Under the pieces are notes generated by a model. That model had not been told where the DNA came from, made no database searches, and saw only the letters and a program-made list of their open reading frames with translations. Of a DNA stretch of 44,865 bases, positions 1-7,226 are shown piece after piece. Origin of the DNA: an uncultured Lachnospiraceae bacterium (GTDB taxonomy: Bacteria > Bacillota > Clostridia > Lachnospirales > Lachnospiraceae); NCBI GenBank assembly GCA_910583835.1, contig CAJTYM010000036.1, forward strand, positions 1-44,865. The letters run 5' to 3'. A program made the position numbers and the translations under genes. The first letter of the stretch is position 1; each line of letters begins with the position of its first letter.

Positions 1-295
1 CCAAGTTGTCATAAGCCGACAAATGGTTATAAAAAACAGGGCTTTCGATAATGCTCCCAATACGGGAAAAAACAGAGCTGTTTCCGCCTGCTACACGCTC
101 GCCTAGCAAACATACCGTTCCACAATCGGGGCGTATGATATGGTACAGCGTCTTCATCAGTGACGTTTTCCCCGCCCCGTTTGCCCCTAAAAATCCATAA
201 ATCTCACCCTGTTTTACCCTCATGCAGATATTTTTCAGTATGGGGCAGCCATCTATGGATTTTGATAAATTCTGGACTTCAACCGCATATGTCAT
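1..295 (-). CDS. ABC transporter ATP-binding protein, BcrA/ABC-2 type (partial, runs off left edge)
   Basis: Only the N-terminal 98 or so residues are inside the window. The frame translated from the complement begins MTYAVEVQNLSKSIDG and contains a clear Walker A motif, GANGAGKT, near residue 40, followed by the PDCGTVCLLGE and RIGSIIESPVFY segments typical of ATPases of the bacitracin or lantibiotic exporter class. The protein would energise a membrane permease probably encoded just beyond position 1. Its ATG overlaps the stop of the preceding DUF4177 gene (ATGA), so the two are translationally coupled and belong to the TetR-led operon. The exported substrate cannot be told from this piece; drug or peptide export is inferred from the subfamily and the TetR neighbour. 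Confidence 0.88.
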   Translation of the reverse strand, partial: MTYAVEVQNLSKSIDGCPILKNICMRVKQGEIYGFLGANGAGKTSLMKTLYHIIRPDCGTVCLLGERVAGGNSSVFSRIGSIIESPVFYNHLSAYDNL

Positions 296-522
296 TCGTG
301 CGCCCCCTTTTCAGAAAGCAGCCGCCTTTTAAAGATAAAAGTTGTTTTCTGCGCAAGCCCGATAAGGGAATATTGCGAACTGCCTATGTATGGGCAGGCA
401 AAAGACGTTGTCAGTTCCCATCCGTCTTTGCCATACTGGTTTAACTTGTCTGCCAGCAGGCTGTCTGGTTTATCAGTTTCCTTGCTGTCAACAGACATTA
501 TTTTGTACTCAAATTTCTCCAT
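292..522 (-). CDS. DUF4177-like small protein
   Basis: A 76-residue soluble protein with the pattern FEYKIM, then LNQYGKDGWELTT, then FIFKRRL near the C-terminus. This beta-rich layout with a GxxGWEL core is what the DUF4177 family shows; its biochemical role is unknown. The start was set at the ATG at 522 because AAGGAGG lies about 6 bases upstream, at 528-534; an earlier in-frame ATG at 537 would overlap the TetR stop and has no proper ribosome site. It sits between the TetR gene and the ABC ATPase gene and overlaps the latter by four bases, so it is probably an accessory to the same transport operon. Confidence 0.72.
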   Translation of the reverse strand: MEKFEYKIMSVDSKETDKPDSLLADKLNQYGKDGWELTTSFACPYIGSSQYSLIGLAQKTTFIFKRRLLSEKGAHE

Positions 523-533
523 AAAGACCTCCT

Positions 534-1124
534 TCATTTAAAAATATCAGCCACAAGGCTGTCCACCATGAACTCAAAAACAGCAAAATAGTCACAGGTG
601 ACAGAAAGTGTCTCTTTTGCATTGATAGTAGATAGCAATGCACTCAATATCCCATACGCCTTAGATTCTTCCATTTTCAGTTCAAGGCTGGCGGCGCGGA
701 CTGCCTGCCTGAAAAAATCGAAGCTGTCAAATTTAACTTTTTTTATTGTTTCTTCTGGCAGTTTTGTGATAAAGGATTGGAAATCTGGCGTATTGACGTT
801 ATACAGGAAAGGCTTGCTGTCATATTCCTTAAAAAGCTCTTTCATTGATTCGGCAAATCCGTCCTTTGTCCGTCTGTCCCTGTTAATCGCAAAAATCTTT
901 TCTTCCAGCCTCCTTTGTATGGTTTCGATTGTTTCAAAAAACAAATCTTCTTTGGTTGGGTACAGCGTATAAAATGTTCCGACTGATATCCCCGCTTTCT
1001 CACACAGGCTTTTAATGCTTGTCTTTTTATACCCCTGTGCTATCCAGCATTCTTCGCATAATTCTTTCAGCTTTTTGCGGATATTCTCTTTGTCAGTATC
1101 TGAAAGCACTGGCTTTGATGGCAT
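534..1124 (-). CDS. TetR/AcrR family transcriptional regulator
   Basis: A 196-residue regulator. The N-terminal helix-turn-helix is clear: TSIKSLCEKAGISVGTFYTL followed by YPTKEDLFFETIE, the classic TetR signature at about residues 35-65; the rest is the variable ligand-binding helical domain. The ATG at 1124 is chosen because GGAAAGGAGG lies just upstream, whereas longer in-frame starts would put the coding region across the operator and promoter. The gene heads the operon with the DUF4177 gene and the ABC ATPase. A perfect 15-bp inverted repeat covering the predicted transcription start suggests that it represses its own operon until an inducer, perhaps the exported compound, is bound. Confidence 0.92.
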   Translation of the reverse strand: MPSKPVLSDTDKENIRKKLKELCEECWIAQGYKKTSIKSLCEKAGISVGTFYTLYPTKEDLFFETIETIQRRLEEKIFAINRDRRTKDGFAESMKELFKEYDSKPFLYNVNTPDFQSFITKLPEETIKKVKFDSFDFFRQAVRAASLELKMEESKAYGILSALLSTINAKETLSVTCDYFAVFEFMVDSLVADIFK

Positions 1125-1148
1125 GTCTGTTTCCCTCCTTTCCGAACT

Positions 1149-1212
1149 ATATTTGCGAATATTTTTATATAATATTCGCAAATATAATAACATTCTCTAG
1201 GGATATTGTCAA
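1149..1212 (-). promoter_or_regulatory. Promoter and palindromic operator of the TetR operon
   Basis: On the minus strand there is a consensus -35 TTGACA (1207-1212), a 17-bp spacer and a -10 TATTAT (1184-1189). Immediately downstream, overlapping the -10 and the expected start point, is a perfect inverted repeat: ATATTTGCGAATATT at 1149-1163 and its complement at 1171-1185, separated by 7 bp. Size, symmetry and location fit a TetR-family operator for autorepression. Binding by the adjacent regulator is inferred. Confidence 0.82.
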
Positions 1213-1533
1213 GAAAAAGACTTATTAAAAAAATGACGGTAAAAATATGACGGGCATTTGCCTTATAATCTTATGAAATATAATTGAGCCAATGAACTGT
1301 GACGATAGGGCAGCATGTCCATTCTTTTTTAGACATAAAAGCACCTCAACGATTCACTTTATATTTTGGCAGTTTAAGCAAAAGTATGGTTACAATTATG
1401 GGAAGCATACTCATGCCAATAATTCCTGTTGACATTGGATCAACTAAAGTGCTTTGTATGAAAGTTTACATCCGAAAAAACATGCATCACCTTTTTCTGC
1501 GGTATAACCTGTATTCATTTCGGTCTTACAGAT
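1213..1533. other. Intergenic stretch without a supported gene
   Basis: About 320 AT-rich bases between the TetR promoter and the terminator at 1534. A plus-strand open frame at 1299-1535 encodes a hydrophobic piece (SMVTIMGSILMPIIPVDIG), but it has no ribosome site and no family I recognise. It may be debris of a membrane protein gene, which would fit the neighbouring transposon remnant. Nothing else was seen here. Confidence 0.5.
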
Positions 1534-1572
1534 AAAAAGGCGATAGAGTTTCTTTTACTCCATCGCCTTTTT
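1534..1572. terminator. Bidirectional rho-independent terminator
   Basis: AAAAAGGCGATAGAG at 1534-1548 pairs with CTCCATCGCCTTTTT at 1558-1572 (14 of 15 bases) around a 9-base loop. T-runs follow on both strands. It lies two bases beyond the stop of the tnpV remnant on the minus strand, so it ends that transcript and could also stop plus-strand transcription. Confidence 0.85.
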
Positions 1573-1573
1573 A

Positions 1574-1744
1574 TTATGCGTAGATGTATGTAACCTTGCG
1601 GTACTGCTTCAGATAGTCCAGATGCCGCTGTCCCCATGTGCCTATCGGCTGTTCTTCTTCGGCGGGTAAAGCTATACATGGAATTAGATAATCGCCTTTC
1701 CGTTCGTATTTGCCGCCCAGTTCCTCAAATAATATATTTGCCAC
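1574..1744 (-). pseudogene. Truncated TnpV transposon-encoded protein
   Basis: A 56-codon frame starting at GTG (1744) with GGAGG nine bases upstream. The product contains GDYLIPCIALPAEEEQPIG, then TWGQRHLDYLKQYRKV and ends at YIYA. The segment with a Y.IP...LP.EE..PIG core followed by a basic YLK..RK stretch matches the N-terminal half of TnpV proteins carried by Tn4451/Tn5398-type mobilizable transposons of clostridia. Full TnpV proteins are about twice as long, so the C-terminal half is missing here. No other transposon gene is present, so this is a relic of a past insertion. The family match is by motif memory and should be tested. Confidence 0.68.
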
Positions 1745-1907
1745 TTTCTGTTACCTCCAGATAAAATATTCACTCCACATTCTTGTGTCTGTTGTCTTAA
1801 ACAAAATTTTGAGTTTTCTCCTTATCTGGTTTTATTCATCTCGCATTTCCCCGTAAAATGGGAGGTTTTTTTATAAAATTTTTTTAAGCGTCAAAGCTGG
1901 TAACAAG

Positions 1908-2216
1908 TCAAATAAGGCTTATCAAAAATGCCGCCAGGCTCGCACAGATAGCAACAGTAAACAGCCCTTTCCCGCGGTATGCCAGCCCAAGCGCCGCTAT
2001 TACGCCCACGGCCGCCGAGGTGAAAGAACCGGTCGCATAGAAAACTTCCGGAAATGTCATCGCACCCAGAACCGTATAGGGAATATATGCGAGAAATGCG
2101 CGGATATATTTATTCTCTATCTTTTTACGGAAAATCACAAATGGAAATACCCGGATTAAGTAGGTCACGCCAAACATGACAAGCAGGTACATCCAAAACA
2201 CTGGTACATCCATCAA
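1908..2216 (-). CDS. azlD: AzlD family branched-chain amino acid transport protein
   Basis: A 102-residue hydrophobic protein with about four membrane segments. It contains TYLIRVFPFVIFRKK and AFLAYIPYTVLGAMTFPEVFY, the hallmark pieces of AzlD. AzlD is the small partner of AzlC; together they form an exporter for branched-chain amino acids, and azlCD loss or overexpression in Bacillus gives azaleucine phenotypes. The start codon overlaps the end of azlC (ATGA), so the two proteins are translationally coupled. No separate promoter was seen. Confidence 0.93.
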   Translation of the reverse strand: MMDVPVFWMYLLVMFGVTYLIRVFPFVIFRKKIENKYIRAFLAYIPYTVLGAMTFPEVFYATGSFTSAAVGVIAALGLAYRGKGLFTVAICASLAAFLISLI

Positions 2217-2917
2217 GTCCCCTCCTGTTCTTCTTCCATGGGAAAGCAGACTGCGCCAATCGCGGAAGCTGCCACCGCACAGATAATGACTGCAAAACCG
2301 CTGGAAATATTTCTTAGCCCCGGCAGGTAATACACGACAAAGCTAAATGCCACCGCCAGCAAGGTAATCTTTAAAATACGGCTGTCCTTCTTCATGGCGG
2401 GAACGATAATCGCAATGAACATGCCGTAAATCGCCAGCCCAAGCGCATCCGTAACAGTCTTGGGCAGGATATTCCCGCACACGGCCCCCGCCAGCGTACC
2501 GCCTGTCCACCCCAGATAGGGCAGCACGGCAAGCCCGGCAAAATACTGGCTGCTGACCTCGCCTTCCCGGCTCATCGCCACCGCAAAAATCTCATCCGTA
2601 ACCGCAAACCCCAGGAGCATTTTCCTGCCCGCGCGAAAATCCTTATCTACTTTCTGCGACAGCGAAATGCTCATCAGTGCATAGCGCAGATTTATCACGA
2701 ACTGCGAGAGCGCCATCTCTATGTACGTGCCTGCCGCTGCCATAATGGTAATCCCTGCAAACTGCCCGGCAGAGGTCAGATTCATCATCGACACCAGAAG
2801 CGCCTCCCACCACTGCAGTCCCGAAGACACTGCCGCCAGCCCAAAGGTAAAGGACACGGAGAGGTAGCCGATGCCGATTGCGCTCCCATCCTTAATGCCC
2901 TGTATAAACTGTTTCAT
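2213..2917 (-). CDS. azlC: AzlC family branched-chain amino acid exporter, large subunit
   Basis: A 234-residue integral membrane protein. Recognisable parts are KDGSAIGIGYLSVSFTFGL at the N-terminus, MNLTSAGQFAG and NLRYALMSISLSQ in the first half, and AVTDEIFAVAM before the last group of membrane segments, all typical of AzlC. The ATG at 2917 is preferred over an in-frame start at 2983 because GGAGGAGTGAGGA lies just upstream. It precedes azlD with a four-base overlap. A minus-strand promoter candidate is at 3000-3029; a second -10-like TATAAT lies nearer the gene. The neighbouring divergent gene is a tRNA editing protein, so shared regulation is possible but unproven. Confidence 0.93.
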   Translation of the reverse strand: MKQFIQGIKDGSAIGIGYLSVSFTFGLAAVSSGLQWWEALLVSMMNLTSAGQFAGITIMAAAGTYIEMALSQFVINLRYALMSISLSQKVDKDFRAGRKMLLGFAVTDEIFAVAMSREGEVSSQYFAGLAVLPYLGWTGGTLAGAVCGNILPKTVTDALGLAIYGMFIAIIVPAMKKDSRILKITLLAVAFSFVVYYLPGLRNISSGFAVIICAVAASAIGAVCFPMEEEQEGT

Positions 2918-2999
2918 TATCGTCCTCACTCCTCCAGAAAAATCACTGTCAACATTATACGAATTCATCGATATGTTCTGCATATTCCGTACAGTATCT

Positions 3000-3029
3000 A
3001 TTTTAACATAAATAAATACGGAAAAACAA
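3000..3029 (-). promoter_or_regulatory. Probable azlC promoter
   Basis: On the minus strand, TTGTTT (3024-3029) is followed after 18 bases by TAAAAT (3000-3005). It points at azlCD. The -35 is a partial match, so this is a tentative call. Confidence 0.45.
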
Positions 3030-3045
3030 CATATATTCCCACCTA

Positions 3046-3074
3046 TTGAAAATCATTCCCATTCGCGGTAAAAT
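3046..3074 (+). promoter_or_regulatory. Probable promoter of the tRNA editing gene
   Basis: TTGAAA (3046-3051), a 17-bp spacer and TAAAAT (3069-3074) precede the gene at 3129. It is back-to-back with the azlC promoter candidate. Confidence 0.6.
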
Positions 3075-3128
3075 GACAGAACACATTTTATCGATAACCA
3101 TAGATTCACACAGACGGAGGATACATAA

Positions 3129-3689
3129 ATGGATATTTTACACGCACCTGTTTACGAGGGCAGACCCACAGACACTGCCAACAGACTTGAAAAAGAACTG
3201 CGCACCTATGATTTGCTGGATTCCTTAGATATTGAATACCTGCGGATGGACCATGACGCGCTGCCGACCATTGAGGCATGTCAGGATGTGGACACGCGCC
3301 TGAACACGCACGTCTGCAAGAACCTGTTCCTCTGCAACACCCAGAAAACCAACTTTTACCTGCTGATGATGCCCGGGGAAAAGAAATTTCAGACGAAAAT
3401 CGTCTCCAAACAATTAGGGATTGCCCGGCTGTCCTTTGCCCCGGAAGAATACTTGGAGCAGTTTTTAGGCCTTACGCCAGGTTCTGTCACCGTCCTGGGG
3501 CTGATGAACGATAAGGAACATCATGTACAGCTCCTTATAGATGAAGATTTACTGAAAGAGGAATACATCGGCTGCCATCCCTGCATCAATACCTCAAGCC
3601 TGCGCATTGCCACCAAGGACCTGATAGGCAAATTCCTCCCGGCAGTACAGCATACGCCGGTGTTTCTGTCCCCCATTATCACAAAGTAA
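3129..3689 (+). CDS. Free-standing aminoacyl-tRNA editing protein (YbaK/ProX type)
   Basis: A 186-residue cytosolic protein of the YbaK/prolyl-tRNA-editing superfamily. Supporting stretches are LDSLDIEYLRMDHDALPTIE at the start, CKNLFLCNTQKTNFYLLMMP in the middle, then LTPGSVTVLGLMND and IGCHPCINTSSLRI, which follow the order of the INS-like editing fold. Members of the ProX group hydrolyse mischarged Ala-tRNA(Pro) that prolyl-tRNA synthetase releases, protecting translation. The ATG at 3129 has GGAGG eight bases upstream. It stands alone on the plus strand, with the next promoter only 13 bp after its stop. The exact tRNA substrate is inferred from the family. Confidence 0.85.
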   Translation: MDILHAPVYEGRPTDTANRLEKELRTYDLLDSLDIEYLRMDHDALPTIEACQDVDTRLNTHVCKNLFLCNTQKTNFYLLMMPGEKKFQTKIVSKQLGIARLSFAPEEYLEQFLGLTPGSVTVLGLMNDKEHHVQLLIDEDLLKEEYIGCHPCINTSSLRIATKDLIGKFLPAVQHTPVFLSPIITK

Positions 3690-3701
3690 TGAAATTTATA
3701 C

Positions 3702-3758
3702 TTGACTTTTATATTCGGCAAATGTAGAATATAAACAGATGTACGGCAAATGCCGAAC
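3702..3758 (+). promoter_or_regulatory. Promoter and repeated operator of the BlaI/BlaR1-like pair
   Basis: TTGACT (3702-3707), a 17-bp spacer and TAGAAT (3725-3730) form a strong promoter. The 9-mer CGGCAAATG occurs twice, at 3716-3724 within the spacer and at 3744-3752 just downstream; the second copy lies in a near palindrome, CGGCAAATGCCG. Two dyads 28 bp apart around the start site fit an autoregulated BlaI/MecI-type repressor. Binding by the encoded repressor is inferred. Confidence 0.75.
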
Positions 3759-3826
3759 AAAATTCATTTCTCGTTAAACATGAATCTCGCACAGTGGGCA
3801 ATGGGCTGTGCAGAAGGAGGACGCTT

Positions 3827-4195
3827 ATGGAGTACAAAACGCTGCCTAATTCAGAATTAGAACTGATGATGATTTTATGGAACGCAGATCGACCGATGAC
3901 CCGAACAGAAATTGAAGAAAAATTGCCTGAAAAGAGGAGACTTTCTAAAACCACCATATTATCTTTTCTTTCCCGGCTGGAGGAGAAGGGATTTGTACAG
4001 GTGGAGAAGGCAGGGAGGAGCAACTGTTATGTTCCGATTGTAAGAGAACAGGATTACCTGCAGCAGGAAAGCGGAAGTATTTTAAAAAAGCTTTATGGAA
4101 GTTCCGTTAAAAAATTTGTGGCGGCTCTGTATGATGGAGACCGGCTGTCCAAAGAGCAGATTGATGAACTGAAGGATTATCTGGACAGTCTGTAG
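3827..4195 (+). CDS. BlaI/MecI family transcriptional repressor
   Basis: A 122-residue winged-helix protein. It begins MEYKTLPNSELELMMILWNA, continues with MTRTEIEEKLPEKRRLSKTT and FLSRLEEKGFVQVEK, and has a helical C-terminal dimerisation tail, all typical of BlaI/MecI. These dimers repress their own operon and a target gene until the partner sensor-protease triggers their removal. The ATG at 3827 has AAGGAGG seven bases upstream. The BlaR1-like gene follows 13 bp after the stop with its own GAAGGAGG. Two operator-like repeats lie at 3713-3758. No beta-lactamase gene is nearby, so the regulated function is probably elsewhere or not antibiotic resistance. Confidence 0.92.
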   Translation: MEYKTLPNSELELMMILWNADRPMTRTEIEEKLPEKRRLSKTTILSFLSRLEEKGFVQVEKAGRSNCYVPIVREQDYLQQESGSILKKLYGSSVKKFVAALYDGDRLSKEQIDELKDYLDSL

Positions 4196-4208
4196 AGAAG
4201 GAGGGCTT

Positions 4209-6128
4209 ATGGGAATTTTTGATTCTATTTTTAAAGTATTTTTAAATGTATGGAACATATCGTGGGTCACTAGTCCGCTGATTATTGTTGTTTTGCTTCT
4301 CTCGTCTGCCTTTGATAAAAAGTATACGGTAACTTGGCGTTATCTTCTTTGGATTGTGCTTGCTGTCAGGCTGGTATTGCCGGTGGATATTTCTGGTTTC
4401 GGATTGAAAACCATGATTCAGATGCCGGGAATTGCGGAAACAGAAAGTCAGCGGGCGACTAGCGGGACTGGTCAAGGGAACAGTGTTCTTGGGGGACAGC
4501 AGATAAAAACAGAACGTCCGAAAACAAGCGGCATACAAAAAGAGGGCGAAAAGGGCGGTCATTTACAGGAAAAACGCGTATCGATAAGTTCGTTTTTCAG
4601 GGAAAGGATTCTTCCGGGAGCGGCAGTTCTGTGGGCTGCAGGAGTGGTTTTCCTTGTAATCTGGCAGTTTGCATGTTATGCCGTCTTTATACGGAAGCTG
4701 AAAAAGTCAAAAGAATATTTTACTTCAAAAGAAAAAATTCCAGTCTATCTTTCTTTAGAAGTTACTTCTCCCATGCTTCTTGGAATCAGAAAACCGCAGA
4801 TTATTCTTCCTTCCGGGGAGTATGGCAAGGAAGAGTTAGCCTTTATTCTGGCTCATGAATCTGCCCATTATCATAGAAAAGATTTGGCAATCAGACTTTT
4901 ATTAAGGGCGGCCGGGACTATTCACTGGTTTAATCCCTTTGTAGCATTGATGGAACGTAGGGCTGTGAGGGATAGCGAGTTGTTGTGCGATAGTTATGTT
5001 GTAAAAAATTATACAAAAACAGAAAAGAAACAATACAGCGAAACACTCCTATCCTGTGCCGGAGCGGAAACGTGCAGACATCATTTTTTGTGCGCCAGTG
5101 AATTTTCCAGGGATGCGAAAAGCTTAAAGGAACGGTTTTCCAATATTTTTTCCGGTCCAAAAAAGAAAGGAGTTTTTGTAGGAGTTCTTAGTGTTGGAAT
5201 GGCACTGTTTGTGATTTTTTTTGTATCCGTCAGCATATCAGATTCAAATGAAAGCAGTTTTTGGGGAAAAAGACTGCAAGGCCTGTCTATGATTGTAGAT
5301 GGCAGCGGAAGAAAAGCGCCGAAAATTCTTCCAGAATCCCCTGAATTTCCGGAAATTCAGGAAGAAGAAGAAGAAGATATATCAAATTTAAAGTGGAGCG
5401 ACTGGCGGAGGGTTGAGGGAGAAAAGTTTCTGCATAAGGGAGAAGATGGATGGAGTTATTATCTTGAGGAAGATGAGGACAAGGAGAGCCCGGCATGGGA
5501 ATTTGCGAGAGCGCTGGAACCGCTGCTTTTGACCCGTCGGAAAGGGGAGGAAAGACAGGTGCTGGAAAATATGATGTTCCAGGATTTTCAGAGGGACTGT
5601 CCGGTGCTTTTTGCAGGCGGACGTATTATTTACAGAGCGGCGCCCACAAAGGATTTGGTAGGGGTTAAAACCCCTATGCTGGTGAGCATTGCCATGGACG
5701 GCAGCGACCGGAAAATGGCAGATACGATTTTGTATCATGTTTTTGATAGTCTTTGTGAAGACGATGGATGGATTTATTATACAGGCTGGGCAGAAGGATT
5801 TCCGAAACCATTGTGCCGGATTTCGCCGGATTTTTCCAGCGGCCCCCAGTTTGTAACGGAATTACCGGGGATACTATGCGGTGTTATGGATCACTATGTG
5901 TTTTATCTTGCGGCAAAGGGAGAAAACGCAGGAATCTGGAAGAAGAATCTTGATGGGGGAGAAGAACAGCTTTTCGATAAATGGGGATTAGGCGCAGAGG
6001 ATATGCAGGACATTAACGTCAGGGAGAAAGATTTCCTGCCGGGAGAGCTTTACGATGAGGCAGTTTCCGGGTGTAATATCCTATATGATATTGGGGAAGG
6101 GACCTGTAGCTGTGATTTACCCTTTTAA
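4209..6128 (+). CDS. BlaR1-like M56 family sensor metalloprotease with a non-penicillin-binding sensor
   Basis: A 639-residue membrane protein. Hydrophobic segments lie near residues 17-36, 41-59 and 136-160. The M56 zinc protease motif HESAH is near residue 216, within LAFILAHESAHYHRKD, followed by RDSELLCDSYV, which supplies the expected downstream acidic residues. A last membrane segment lies near 320-342. In BlaR1/MecR1 the remaining domain is a penicillin-binding fold with an SxxK serine. Here residues about 385-639 instead show repeated WIYY- and VFYL-type strands with DGSDRK and LDGGEE turns, resembling DUF5050-like beta-propeller sequence. A role in sensing an external signal and cleaving the adjacent repressor is inferred from family and gene order. 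Confidence 0.85.
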   Translation: MGIFDSIFKVFLNVWNISWVTSPLIIVVLLLSSAFDKKYTVTWRYLLWIVLAVRLVLPVDISGFGLKTMIQMPGIAETESQRATSGTGQGNSVLGGQQIKTERPKTSGIQKEGEKGGHLQEKRVSISSFFRERILPGAAVLWAAGVVFLVIWQFACYAVFIRKLKKSKEYFTSKEKIPVYLSLEVTSPMLLGIRKPQIILPSGEYGKEELAFILAHESAHYHRKDLAIRLLLRAAGTIHWFNPFVALMERRAVRDSELLCDSYVVKNYTKTEKKQYSETLLSCAGAETCRHHFLCASEFSRDAKSLKERFSNIFSGPKKKGVFVGVLSVGMALFVIFFVSVSISDSNESSFWGKRLQGLSMIVDGSGRKAPKILPESPEFPEIQEEEEEDISNLKWSDWRRVEGEKFLHKGEDGWSYYLEEDEDKESPAWEFARALEPLLLTRRKGEERQVLENMMFQDFQRDCPVLFAGGRIIYRAAPTKDLVGVKTPMLVSIAMDGSDRKMADTILYHVFDSLCEDDGWIYYTGWAEGFPKPLCRISPDFSSGPQFVTELPGILCGVMDHYVFYLAAKGENAGIWKKNLDGGEEQLFDKWGLGAEDMQDINVREKDFLPGELYDEAVSGCNILYDIGEGTCSCDLPF

Positions 6129-6234
6129 CCGGAACAGCAGAATTGAAAAAACTGCAAGTCACAGATGATATTATTCTTGCAAAACAAGCGCAAACCGTCT
6201 ATCATAGTAACCAAAGTTCCGCTTAAAAATCCAA

Positions 6235-6345
6235 GGAAATACTGATTTAATCAGCGTTTCCCTACGGCTTTCGCGGAAATCAAATATTCAGAACCCCATG
6301 GAAATCACCAGACTGCTCTGACAAATCCCCTGAGGTTCTGAATAT
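6235..6345. repeat. Two adjacent inverted repeats between genes
   Basis: GGAAATACTGATT (6235-6247) and TAATCAGCGTTTCC (6248-6261) form one imperfect hairpin. ATATTCAGAACC (6284-6295) pairs perfectly with GGTTCTGAATAT (6334-6345), enclosing 38 bases that can form a smaller CAGA-CTGC-TCTG hairpin. There is no T-run after the second stem, so it is not a standard terminator. It may be a small palindromic repeat or a structured leader of the gene at 6385. The remaining bases of this gap (6129-6384) show nothing else. Confidence 0.6.
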
Positions 6346-6384
6346 GGCTACAACATTAAATTCATTTAAGTTAAGGAGTACCCT

Positions 6385-6600
6385 ATGAAAAAATCACGAC
6401 AAATCCTCGCCATCCTGGGCATTGTCCTGTTGGTGGGACTGTATCTTGCAACCCTTGTTCTGGCTCTCCTGGGCAAAAATTTCTTCCCGCTGTTCATGGC
6501 CGCGCTGTTCGCCAGCATGGCGCTGCCCATTCTGATTTGGCTTTACGGCTTCATCTACAAGTGGGTGAAAAAAAACTCAGGTCAGCAGCAAGAACTCTAA
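6385..6600 (+). CDS. Small two-span membrane protein, function unknown
   Basis: A 71-residue protein with two clear membrane segments, ILGIVLLVGLYLATLVLALL (about residues 9-28) and FMAALFASMALPILIWLYGF (about 37-56), then a basic tail KWVKKNSGQQQ. The ATG at 6385 has TTAAGGAG nine or so bases upstream, which supports translation. I do not recognise a characterised family, though small proteins of this layout are common in Lachnospiraceae. Its stop overlaps the last bases of the convergent HAD gene at 6597-6600. The upstream gap holds two hairpins that could belong to its leader. Confidence 0.7.
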   Translation: MKKSRQILAILGIVLLVGLYLATLVLALLGKNFFPLFMAALFASMALPILIWLYGFIYKWVKKNSGQQQEL

Positions 6601-7202
6601 TACAACACTCCCAGGCTCCTCAGTTCTTCTTCCGCCTGGGATTTTGTATGGAAATGGATGGTCGCCATCCCCAGACGATTGGCAGCAACAATATTACTGC
6701 GGTTGTCATCCACAAATACACATTCCGTAGGGTCCAGCTGATATTTCTTAAACAACGCCTCATATATTTCCGGCTCCGGCTTCGTTGCCTGGACTTCAAA
6801 AGAAAAGACCGCGCCGTCCACATCCTCCACAAAGGAGAGTTCCTCAATGCTCTGCGAATAGAGGCGTCTGGGATAATTGGACAAAAGATACACTCCATAT
6901 CCCTTTTCCTGCAGGCCCGCAATCCAGGATGGCGTATAATCATAGCGTTTCATGGCATTGCCAAGGTTATCCCAAAAACGCATGATATCCGCCTCACAAT
7001 CCGGCGCGCCCTCTAAAAATCCCTGCAGAATCTCCTCATCCGACATTTTACTGCGGTCAAATTCATTCCACAATGCTGACCTGACAGTCGCATCCGCTAC
7101 TTTCTCGTACACTTCCGGCGTAAATTGGAGACTCTCAAAAAACCCTGGCCAGTCAAAATCCACGAGAACTTTCCCCACATCAAAAACCACATTTTTTATC
7201 AT
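6597..7202 (-). CDS. HAD-superfamily phosphatase (YihX-like)
   Basis: A 201-residue soluble hydrolase. Motif I is VVFDVGKVLVDFD, with the nucleophile Asp8 in a form (FDxGxVLxD) seen in YihX-type sugar phosphatases rather than the common DxD. Motif II is YLLSNYP, motif III the lysine in ATKPEPEIYEAL, and motif IV FVDDNRSNIVAA. Family members dephosphorylate small metabolites; the substrate cannot be told. The ATG at 7202 lies 24 bp after the purA stop with an AGGAAGAG-rich upstream region, so it is probably cotranscribed with purA. It overlaps the stop of the convergent small membrane protein gene. Confidence 0.88.
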   Translation of the reverse strand: MIKNVVFDVGKVLVDFDWPGFFESLQFTPEVYEKVADATVRSALWNEFDRSKMSDEEILQGFLEGAPDCEADIMRFWDNLGNAMKRYDYTPSWIAGLQEKGYGVYLLSNYPRRLYSQSIEELSFVEDVDGAVFSFEVQATKPEPEIYEALFKKYQLDPTECVFVDDNRSNIVAANRLGMATIHFHTKSQAEEELRSLGVLY

Positions 7203-7226
7203 TGCTTTCTCTTCCTGCCCTCCGAT

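Noticed and set aside
1299..1535. Hydrophobic plus-strand open frame of 78 codons
   Set aside because: No ribosome site, ends inside the terminator stem, and no recognisable family; at most gene debris.
3827..6128. Beta-lactam resistance locus
   Set aside because: There is no beta-lactamase or PBP2a gene, and the BlaR1-like protein lacks the penicillin-binding sensor.
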